DNA of 64,000 nt, taken from Clavaria fumosa. Taxonomy: Eukaryota; Basidiomycota; Agaricomycetes; Agaricales; Clavariaceae. Made by a program: the position numbers and the translations under genes. Every line of letters starts with the position of its first letter. Positions within the stretch are counted from its first letter, which is position 1. Where the stretch lies: assembly GCA_951802425.1 (NCBI GenBank), contig OX637796.1, positions 2,108,001 through 2,172,000 of the forward strand. Direction: 5' to 3'. The notes beneath the pieces were generated by a model that was given only the letters and a program-made list of their open reading frames with translations, did not search any database and had not been told where the DNA came from. Shown here piece after piece: positions 40,895-50,268 of this stretch.

Positions 40895-43800
40895 TCAAGG
40901 CTGGGCATCTCGACCAGCCAATCGCGCCTTGTCCGGGTGCTTGAGGAAGAAGTCGCGGAGAAGAATTGCAGTGTTGGTAAGGTTTTGGCAGGGTTCCCAG
41001 GTGTTTTCTTCAATGGGGTAGCCTAGCCACTTTACCAGGTATTTCACTCCTCATCCTACTTTCTTCACATCCAGGATCTCTTTGACCTCATACTCTAAAT
41101 GGTCGTCATCAATGGTTGGAGGAGGCGGAGGAGGTCGGGCTTGGGAGGCGAAGGAAGGGGGAACGAATGGGGTTAGGAGGAGCTTGTTGAATACATTGTG
41201 AATGCGCCAAGCAGGAGGTAGCTTGAGGCGATACCCTGCTGGTCCTACTTTCTCGATGATGGCAAAAGGCCTGGCCCGTTTATTGTCAAGTTTCTTATTT
41301 GGGTGGTCCATTTTCAAGTTTCGCGTGTTGAGCCAAACTAAGTCTCCTTTCCCATACTCGCGGCTGGGTCTTTTTCCGCTGTCGTAGCTTTTCTTCATTG
41401 CCAGTGTGGCTTTCTCCATGGCTTCTTTGGCAGCACGTCGCGACTCTTCCAACTTCACCATCCACTCATCAGCAGCTGGGTTCACCTCTGTCCGCGGGTG
41501 TATACCTCCATTCCAGGGGTGTCGGCCGTAGTCCAGGAAGAAGGGTGTGTAGCCTGTCGCGGAATGTTCCCAGTTATTCAGTGCGAATTCCGCTGTGCTC
41601 AACCACTCCGCCCAATCATCCTGGAGATGGTCGACGTATTCCCGCAGGTAAGTTTCAATCTCCTGATTCACCTGTTCTGTTTGTCCATCAGTTTGGGGAT
41701 GGAAGGCAGTGCTTGGATTAGCCTTTATCCCAATCATCTGGTAGAACTCCCTCATGAATCGAGAGACGAACTGCAGGCCATGATCACTGACAACCTTCTG
41801 GGGGATTCCGTGGTTCCAGAATACACGGTCGCGGAGGATCCTAGCTGCTCCCAAACTTGTTAAGTTGAAACCGATTGCTTCGATGAGCGTGCACTTGGTG
41901 AATTTGTCGACAATCACAAGGATGGAGTCGAAGCCACAGGACTGTGGCAGTGGCCCTACTATGTCCCAGCTGATCACCCACCATGGACCGTTCGGGACTG
42001 GGTGTGGGTGTAGGGGTGCGGCATGCTTGGTTCGGTCAGGTTTGGTTCTCTGACAGCCTTCGCATCCAGACACGTACTTCTCCACATCTTTTACCATCTC
42101 GGGCCACCAGTAGGCTTTGAGCATCGCAGCCTTCATCTTCTTAATCCCGGGGTGTCCCGTGATGGGAAGGTCATGTTCATAGTTGAGTACCACCTCGCGG
42201 ACTGCCGGGGGTATCCATACAGTGCCACTTCTCCACCACAATCCCAGATGGTCTCGCGTCCAGCTGTCGTCAATTTCCATGGGCTTGGTGACGTGTTCCG
42301 CGCTCCTCTTCTGGAGGAGCGTCTCCATTTCAGATGTGAAGCCGGTGCGTACGTCCACGTCGGGGGGGAGCATCTGGACGGGAGCATCTTCTTCAGCAGC
42401 CTCCCTGTAGTCAGGTCTTCGCAAGAGGGTATCAGCTTTGGTGTTGCTTTTACCGGTCCGATACTTGATCGTGAAGTCGAAGTTCTGGAGTTCTCTGTAC
42501 CAGCGTATTTGTCGTGGCTTCAGTTTTTGGGGCTTTCTGAAGTATTGCAAGTTTGCATGGTTGGTCCATATCTCAAAGGTTTCATCCACTCCTATGAGAT
42601 ATGCTCTCCACTCTCTCAACGCTCTGATAACTGTGAGGAGCTCCTTGTCATAGATGTCATAATTCTTTTCGGCTGCTGTGAGGGCCTCGGAGATGTAGTC
42701 AACTGGTCTCCAGGTCCCGTTGGGCTGCTGCTGGGAAAGAACTCCACCTGTTGCGAGGTTACTAGCATCTGTTTCTACTTTCCACCTGCCCATATCCTGG
42801 GGTAGAGCAAGGACCAGGGCTGAAACGAGCACTCCTTTCACGTCCAGGAAAGCCGCAACCTGTTCGCTCTGCCAGCACCAGGGGACATTACCGGTGAGCT
42901 TAAACAGGGGTTTGGCTTGCGAGGACAGATTAGGGATGAACCTCCGCAGGTGGTTGACCATTCCCAGGAAACGTTGGAGTTCCTTGACATTTCGGGGCTC
43001 TGGCCAGTTTCGGATTGCTTCCGCCTTGGCCAGGTCATGCTCGAGTCGGTTGTGCGAGAGCCTGAGCCCTAAGTGGAATACCTCTGCCTTCTCGAACTCA
43101 CACTTGCTCAGTCGGAGGCACAGTCCATTGTCGCAGAACCTCTGCAGGACTCGGTCCATCCAGTAATGGTGGGTCGCGAGGTTGTCCGTGAAGATAATGA
43201 CGTCATCGATATACACGAGTACATGTCCGCCGGCGATCTCTTCTCTCAAGATATGGTTCATAAATCTCTGGAAGGTCGCAGGGGCATTCTGGAGCCCAAA
43301 CCACATCACTGTGGGTTCGAACAAACCTCACGATGTCAAGAAGGTGCATCTCTCCTGGTGTCCTTCCCACAGCCTCATCGATGGAAACCCTCCCTTCGCA
43401 TCAATCTTGGAAAAGACCCTGGCTCCTCGCAGTTTGTCTACACAATCGCGGATGCACGGAAATGGAAACTTGTCCTTAATCAAAAACGAGTTGAGGCGTG
43501 AGTAATCGATGATGGGCTGGAGCTTGTCCTTTTCTCGCTTGAAAAAGAATGGGCTGGCGTAGGGGGATTTGGAGGGCCTTATCCTTCCTGAAGCCAGCTG
43601 CTTGTTGATCCACCTATTCATTTCTGTTGTTTCCTCTCTAGTCAGCAAGTACAGTTTGGAGGATAAGTGCCCTGGGTCCTCGCGGAACTCGATCTTGATG
43701 TCAAAATCAGGTCGCGGTTTGGGTAACTCATCCCATTTTGCTTCACTAAAGACCATTGGATATAGCAATGGCCAGTTGGGCATATCTCCAGAGTCCGAAA

Positions 43801-44443
43801 AGTGAATGTCCATGGTTGTTTGTAGCGCATTGTCCCATATACTGCCTTTAGGATAGGCCCAAGGACTCGCGAGATGTGGGTCAAAGTGGCAACTTGTGGG
43901 GCAGTGCTTGAAGGAAACCTTGCCTAGTGGCCAATTGATCTCGGGATTGTGTTTGGACAGCCAGTCATGCCCCAAGATGATCTTGTGTGATTTAGCAGCT
44001 CCGAGCAAGAAGTGTATTCGTTCCTGGTGGTCCCCTATCATTAGCAGGAGGTCGATGCCATAGCAGATCGGTCTGTTCTTGTTTGCTGAGCCGTCCACAT
44101 TGTACACCTTGATCGGGTTTTGTAGTGGGATGGGTTCCAGTCCAAGTTCCTTACACCAGGCCAGGTCCATAAAACAATTGGTACATCCTGAGTCGATCAG
44201 GACCTTAACACCTCCCCATTCAGCCGTAGTTAGAGTTTCAAAGTGCGCCGGCAGAGTCAACTCTCTCTTCTGCCTCTTTGGTTTCTCTTCCACGACTTTT
44301 GTCGTTCTGTTGTCCTCAAGTTCGTTCATGCTCTGAGCATGTCTCCGTTGCAAGATTGTGTATTTGGGTATGCTTGCTATGGGTACAGGGGCGGGGGTGG
44401 GAACGTTGCTTGTACTATTACAGAGACGCGAGTTCGGACTCAC
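40895..44443 (-). pseudogene. pol: A2 pol: protease, RT, RNase H, integrase, chromodomain
   Basis: From 44443 (GTG, -1 frame relative to gag) to the stop at 40895. Protease (LIDSGCTNCFMDLAW), RT (KIDAKGGFPSM, MWFGLQNAPATFQRFMNHIL, YIDDVIIFTDN), RNase H (KVETDASNLATGGVLSQQQ), integrase zinc region (CEGCQRTKPDRTK), core (WDIVGPLPQ, SDHGLQFVSRF, HPQTDGQTEQVNQE) and chromodomain. Two TGA stops: 43325-43327 in RT (LTS-stop-GLFEP, Arg in B) and 41051-41053 inside the chromodomain (KKVG-stop-GVKYLVKW, Arg in A1/B). Apart from these the frame is open, so decay is modest. Confidence 0.9.
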
Positions 44444-45807
44444 TGCGTCTCTTCTCCAAAACCCTGCTCCTGGGTGGGAGCCGGCAGGAGCTGTTGTTGT
44501 TGTTGCTGGGCCTGCGGGGCACCAGCCATCTGTCTCTCTCTCTCGTATATCGTGAGCCTGTCGTGGAGTAGCGCGAGTTCATTCTTGTATTCTTCCACCT
44601 CTACTGGGCCAGGGACCATTGCGCAAACCTGTGGCCTCGGGACATATGGTCGCGAGTCCGGGAGGTGGCAGTTTCAGGCGATGTGACCCACCTGGCCACA
44701 GCGGAAGCATCGACGTTCAGCCGCAGGAGCCCGCATCTGGTCCATGATCATCCTGTCACCGGCACCAGCGGGATGGGGCATGATCTGAGGAGCAGGGGCG
44801 CGTTGCTGCTGCTGCGGAACGGAGGGGAAGCGAGGCACGGGTCGCGGTGGGTTCGGGTTCGGGTAGCGCGGGGGCATAGGGGGTGGTCGCGACTGCTGGA
44901 ATTGGGTAGGGGCGGGGCAGCTGGCGTTTTGCTCGCATATAATGGCGTCAAGCCTCCTCTGTTGGGCGTCCAACGTTTCGACCAGTTGCTTCCACTGGGC
45001 GTAGGTGACTGGCATGGGGTTGACATTGTAGACCCGCATGGTCAGCCTCCAGTTGAGGTTCGTCTCCAACCAGTGGATTAACATGTCCGAGTTGTCGACC
45101 GGGTCTAACTCTGCCTTGTGCATCAACATCTTGAATAGAGCAAAGAACTCCACGGCTTCTAGCGCTCCCTGTTTCAACTTGGCGATATCGTTTAGGGCGG
45201 TCGCTGTGATGTTAGGGTCATCGAAGGCCCTACGCAGATCCAGGACGAAATCTTCCCAAGTCCCGGCTACTCCAGCATTTAGGATCTCATCACCTCACAT
45301 GTTCGCCCATTCTGCTGCGAATCCTTCTCCTGTAATCTTACTCAGTGCAAACAGGATCTTGTTCAGATCACTGGCATAGAGCCCCTGGTTTCCCAGGAAC
45401 TGTAGTTGGAGGGACCTGAGGAAGGTCTGGAAATTCTTCTTATTTCCATCAAAAGATGGAACGGCTAGGTCCAGCCTCGGCATTGGGGCTGTGGGGATGG
45501 TGTCTGCCATTTCGGGTGCGGGCGAGGGTGGCGGCGAGGGTTCTGGTGGCGATGGACTCGTGGGTTGGGGTCGCGGTTCCGGCTCTGGAGTCGCAGGTGA
45601 CTGTGGCGGTGGTGGTGGCGACGGTGCTTGCCAGGCTAGGTGCTTGTCTAAACTCGTGAAGTCTATGGGGGGCTCAGTATGAACTGGTGGTGCTGGGGGG
45701 GATGGGGTTGACGGGGCGACTGATGAAGGCGAGGGGTCGGTATTCGTGGACGATGAATTGTTCGATTCCAATGAGGCTAAGCTCTGTCTGGATCGCCACG
45801 GAAACAT
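44440..45807 (-). pseudogene. gag: A2 gag with zinc knuckle
   Basis: 456 codons from ATG 45807 to the stop at 44440. A Ser/Pro-rich N-terminus is followed by the gag core (RLDLAVPSFDGNKKNFQTFL, ILFALSKITGEGFAAEWANM, WLETNLNWRLTMRVYNVNPM) and a CCHC knuckle RRCFRCGQVGHIA-stop-NCH. Stops at 45295 and 44674 sit at Arg positions of relatives. The pol frame begins on the last base of the codon before the gag stop. Confidence 0.85.
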
Positions 45808-46324
45808 GTGTGGGTTCGTTTGTTGGCTCGTCGTTGTCGGTGTTTATGTAGTCCTCGAGGTCATTGAGGTTAATGTCGATGGTGCTATGGGCTGGTGACC
45901 TCTCTCCTAAGGTTGCAGAATCTGGTAATGCAACTGCCAAGGCCTCTCTCAATCTCTGCTCTCGTCTGCTCTGTTCCTGTGCATATAGCCTTCTGAAGTA
46001 GGGCGCAAGTCTTCTCTCCTCCTCAATAATCCACAGTTCGAAAGGGCGCAGCTCTCGCGGTCTCAGTACCGCAGTTTCCGTCTCCGATACATCGGATTCC
46101 GTTGGGGTGTCCAGGTAGAACTCTGTTCTTATGCGGGTGTCAAAGTATCGGGCCCAATATTCATCCTCACCAAAATCTAGGACCATGGTGAGCCACTCGT
46201 CCATTACGTCTTCGTTACGCGTTGGATACGCCAGGATGGTTCTCTCGTCATTCTGTTGCACACGACGGGCAGGGGGTAGGGAGAAAGCTAAGCCGACCGG
46301 GGGTTGACAGGGTCGAGGTAGCAA
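45674..46324 (-). CDS. A2 ORF0, leader-encoded protein overlapping gag
   Basis: Open from 46324 to the stop at 45674; the first in-frame ATG is at 46204 (176 residues). It is acidic, with ETETAVLRPRELRPFELWII, EEERRLAPYFRRLYAQEQSR and SPAHSTIDINLNDLEDYINT. It overlaps the gag N-terminus by 134 bases in another frame. The same frame persists in A1, which supports real coding, but no domain is recognised and B elements lack it. It might be joined to gag by splicing or frameshift. Confidence 0.55.
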   Translation of the reverse strand: MLPRPCQPPVGLAFSLPPARRVQQNDERTILAYPTRNEDVMDEWLTMVLDFGEDEYWARYFDTRIRTEFYLDTPTESDVSETETAVLRPRELRPFELWIIEEERRLAPYFRRLYAQEQSRREQRLREALAVALPDSATLGERSPAHSTIDINLNDLEDYINTDNDEPTNEPTHVSVAIQTELSLIGIEQFIVHEYRPLAFISRPVNPIPPSTTSSY

Positions 46325-46343
46325 GGGGTGGATGTTGAAATTG

Positions 46344-46903
46344 TGTCAGTCCGAGTCCCTCACAGAAGCGAGAAGGGGAAAGAAGCTCGATTTCAACGTA
46401 GGGAACTACACACATTACAAAGGTACTATATATATTGGGGAAAGGAGGCTGTGTAGGGGATGAGTCATAAAAAGGGGAATGAGGCTACGCACACTGAGTC
46501 GCGTGGAATAGGGGAGGCAGTATAGGGAAAAGGGGATACCAAATACAGAAGGTAGCGGCAAGGGACGGATAAGGGGAAAATGACAAGAGAAATGCTTAGC
46601 ATGGGCTTGGCTGGCTGTGGAGGGGCCTGGATTAGTCCCGATTAGGGTAGATTACTTGATGGGAGCTGTCAGAGGGATTATTGCTGATCCGCCTCCATCA
46701 CAAATTGCAAAGCATGGGAAAAGGTCGAGGAACGTGGGCGTGGGCATGTGGCGGCGCTTATCGGGAGCTCATAGGCGCCGGAGCATGGTTGCGGGCGACT
46801 CCAAAGGTTGCAGAGGGTCACATGGTCCCATACTCGGCCCTCGTAACTAGTCCCTAGCGCATTGTGGATTCAGTGATGGCAGCTTACGTAATGGATCCTG
46901 ACA
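46344..46903 (-). repeat. 5' LTR of chromovirus A2 with promoter and self-priming signals
   Basis: On the element strand a TATATATAG box at about 46427-46436 precedes GTTGAAAT at 46397-46390. The complementary ATTTCAAC lies at 46341-46334, two bases beyond the LTR end. So the first bases of a transcript starting near 46398 could fold back and prime, as in Tf1-type elements. Confidence 0.75.
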
Positions 46904-48666
46904 CATACACTGGATGCAATCCATCATGCTTTATCGCAATGTCCAAATGCATGGGATCTTCCTAAGTTTGCTAGGGCTTGTGAGACTGGAGGTCTCAATG
47001 GAGTGCATGAACCCTTCTGGCAAGACTGGGGATCAGCAGACCCATCACTCTTCTTAACACCTGATGCTCTTCATCAATGGCATAAATTTTTCTATGACCA
47101 CTGCCTCAAATGGGTTATCAACATTATGACAGGTGAAGAGCTGGACTTCCACCTGTCAGTTCTTCAGCCACGTGTTGGGGCTAAACATTGGAAGAATGGA
47201 ATATCCAAGTTGAAACAATGCACAGGACGTGAACATCGAGATCTTGAAACACAATTGGTTGCTGTAGCAGCAGGTGCTCTCCCTCTTGAAGCTCTTTGTG
47301 CAATTCATGCTAGGGTTAAGTTTATATTCCAGGCCCAGAATTTAATCCACTGTGAAGAAACTCTGCATGCAGTCACTGAGGCTCTGCGGGAATTCCATCA
47401 CTACTGGCAAGCTATTGTTACTGCAGGTGGTTGCCGAGGAAAAAGAGGTCCCATTGAGCATTTCCACATCCCTAAACTTGAAACAATGCAACATGTTGCA
47501 CAGAGTATTCGGGCACTGGGCTCTGCTTATCAATGGACAAGTGATGTGACTGAGCGTTGCCACATTACACATGCCAAAACCCCATATCACCATTCAAATC
47601 ACATTGATTTTCATAAACAATGCTGTCAGTTCCTTGACAGAGATGAAAAATGGCATTTCTTTCATCTCTATACCATTCTCAAGGATAAACAAACTCCTCT
47701 CATTAATGAAATTGGGGTGGAGTCAAACTTTGTTGCATCTCATTTCCCTGAAGCAAAATGGATTTCTCAAGTTTCTGCAGAAGATTGCCCAATTGGAACC
47801 CCAAGAATTCAGAGGAATCTTTTTTTGCACAGCTGCAGCATTATCTCTGAAGCATCACCAGCTGCTCTATATGTCAATACCTCTCCACACATGTCTTCCA
47901 TAACCATTCAGCAGGCTGCTCAGCAGTTCCACCTGCATGATCTTCAAGGTGCCCTTGGAGATATGTTATCTGGGATGTCATACTCTGAAAGGCATGGACA
48001 GCGCATATCTCCCCCTAATTGCCACCTTCCATTTAACTGCTTGAATGTGTGGCTCAACTTCAAGATACAACTGAAGTCACAACAAGACATGGATATTACA
48101 TGCCCTCCATCAACAGTCCAAGCACTACCACCCAGTGACCAGTTGCCTTTTGGATGTTGCAATGCTGTCCTCATTGGAAGGCCTGAGGATGTTAATGGAG
48201 TAGGCATCCAAGCCACAACAGGTGAGCCTATGAATCATAATTGAGGCACAGTCAGTTTTCAACATTATTTGCAGAATCAGAGCTTCCCAGTGTGGTACAA
48301 GTCCAGATGATTTTCCAGCCAATCTTGTCCATCACAGCCACCCCAAGCCCTCTACTGTTTTATGGAGAATATTTCCACTACTCTCCCAGAAATGTAATGG
48401 AGAACCCTGAGGGTCAGCACATTTTTGTTCCTGAGAAAGGAACAGATATGTATGTTGTTCAGTGTCATCTTCACTCAAATCAACAGCGAATGGGGGATAT
48501 TTTCAAACTTCAAGATATCCAGCAGCTAGTACAACTGGTGCCAAAATTTGGAAGATATGCCAATGCTTCATTTACAAAGGACAATTGCCTGGAGAATGGA
48601 AAGGAATATTACCTCAATAACTTTGCAGACAAGGAGACATTCCATGCCATTCTTAGTTACCAGTAA
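46904..48666 (+). pseudogene. Plavaka-type transposase, C-terminal half
   Basis: Starts directly at the A2 border with TLDAIHHALSQCPNAWDLPK and GLNGVHEPFWQDW, then FLTPDALHQWHKFFYDHCLK, a segment RVGAKHWKNGISKLKQCTGR, IEHFHIPKLETMQHVAQSIR, DVTERCHITHAKTPYHHSNH. An intron at 48222-48274 (GTGAGC...TTGCAG) keeps the frame (ATT-ESELP). The tail has VQVQMIFQPIL, IFKLQDIQQLVQLVPKFGRY and ADKETFHAILSYQ, with the stop at 48664. These are late Plavaka motifs. The first half is missing, because the sequence left of A2 does not match it, so the gene is 5'-truncated though its remaining frame is clean. Confidence 0.82.
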
Positions 48667-49177
48667 TGGTGATGTGATTGATGGTGATGTATTTGTAGCT
48701 GTTGTTTTCAGTTCTTGTGGGCTACCACAAATGAATGCTGACTAAAATAAATATTCAGATGTACAGATTCAGTCAGAATGCAAGCAAATTTATTGTGAGA
48801 ATTTAAAAGCCTGAGTATTGTACTGTCTATTTTCATCTGCTTCCCCACTGGGATAATAGATTATTGCTATGATGAGTCATAGAAAGTGCAGGCTTAAGTA
48901 TCATGCATTTATGCTGGAGGCAGTGCCACCAGTGCTGGTGCCACAAATAGCCATAAACAAATTTTGCTGGTATGGTGGTATGGACTGGTATGAAGCGCTA
49001 CATACCACTCCATACCGAATTTTAGGCTTGAACTGTTTCGCCGATCGATGGGGCACCTGAACTTGTGGTTGAATTTGGACTGCACCACATGTACCTTGTT
49101 GCTCTCTCTTATTTTTCTTGCTCTTATTTTTCTCTTTCTCCTACCTTTCTTTTGGCTGCTTGGTATCTTTTTCAATT
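48667..49177. other. Spacer between Plavaka fragment and DUF6532 gene
   Basis: No gene. 48960-49040 has a GGTATGGTGGTATGGACTGG... GCTACATACC word cluster ending AATTTTAGGCTTGAA that reappears, roughly inverted and diverged, at 58000-58090. Possibly an unrecognised MITE. A T/C-rich tract at 49100-49170 may be promoter for the following gene. Confidence 0.35.
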
Positions 49178-49403
49178 ATGGATCTAACCATGCAACACTC
49201 GCAATGTCCTTGCCCAGTCAATACACCTCAGGAGCAACTCCAGCATGCCAGTGAGGTTGCTGCAGCCTCGACATTCAACCAACGAAAGCCAAGTGGTCCT
49301 CCTACGACTGGAACTCGAGCACATGTGAACAAGAAGCAGTGGTGGCTGGTAAGTGTTTCACCTTGATCTTTTTGTTTTTGTTTTTTTTCAAGACCAGAAC
49401 TGA

Positions 49404-49694
49404 TGTTAGGATCGCTTATGTAAGCCATCCCAAAGTGCAGTTGTGGAGAAACTGGGGAGGGTTGTTGGAAGGTCACATGACCTGTGGCTGGGTCGGATTA
49501 TGTAATCATGTAAGATCACATGACCTGGGGCCTGGGCGCATCACGTGATCCGAGGGTCCGAGCGTGGGAACGCCGGCAAGTGCCGAAGCGTTCGCTATAA
49601 GTACTTTCGCTTTTCCTTTTTTGTACTCTTTTCCCCTTATCTTAGTATTGTCATCATGACCTTATGCTTAAGTTGTGTGAGACCCAGTCTGATA
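49404..49694 (+). repeat. 5' LTR of chromovirus B1 with promoter elements
   Basis: Contains two CACATGACC-type sites and ATCACGTGAT in U3, a CTATAAGTA box at 49595, and ATCTTAGTATT at 49639-49649, the presumed transcript start, 44 bases after the TATA box and 56 bases before the LTR end. Confidence 0.9.
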
Positions 49695-50268
49695 TAATAC
49701 TAAGATCCGCCTGTCCACCCTAGCCCCGTGTCCTAACCCGGCTAGCCTGGACCCTTAATTTCAAACTGTGACACGTTGTCACAGCTCAGCCCCTATCATC
49801 CTCTTCTCCTTTACCCTGCCCGCGGTGTGTAACAGAACCACGCGAAATTTTTACTGTGTGTAGATACACGTGACCAGACCAGGAGGAAGTCAACTGTGAC
49901 CCTCCCCAAGTGATACCGAGTGCCCAAGGCCCGGAACTTTGTTTTACAGCTACGTACCAGTGAATCGTGTAGTGTACAGGGCAAGGAAAGGCCCCTACAT
50001 AGTCTTTCTGTAGTTTCCTGGTCCAGTGGACAGGGCCCTTGCTCTGTGACCATTGTCAGAAGGGCGCACGGGCAACTCATTAGGAGTTGTGGAGCGACCA
50101 CCTGGGACACCATTTGGGCCCCACGTTAACAAAAGTTTCATAGAATAAGAGTTCTATAGGTACATAAGTACACAGAAGAGCAGCCTAAGAGGACAGGACT
50201 GTTAAGAGATCGAAGAAATCCTGAGTGCCCAAGGCCTGGAACTTTATTTACAGCATCCAGGGCCTGTG
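49695..50268 (+). other. B1 leader with self-complementary primer site
   Basis: AATACTAAGAT at 49696-49706, one base after the LTR, is the exact complement of ATCTTAGTATT at 49639-49649 in the LTR: an 11-base Tf1-type self-primer site. Next come a hairpin (CCCTAGCC/GGCTAGCC, 49721-49752) and GTGACACGTTGTCAC. A segment GTGCCCAAGGCC(C/T)GGAACTTT ending in TTTACAG occurs twice (about 49918 and 50225). No other ORF. Confidence 0.75.

Larger units (their letters stand above)
40343..46903 (-). mobile_element. Chromovirus A2, complete, no target duplication
   Basis: Same family as A1, on the minus strand, 6.6 kb, LTRs 46344-46903 (5') and 40343-40883 (3'). Gag, ORF0 and pol are all present, with at least two stops in gag and two in pol. 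The five bases outside each end (AGAGG on the left, CATAC on the right) do not match, unlike A1, B1, B2 and C. Confidence 0.9.
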
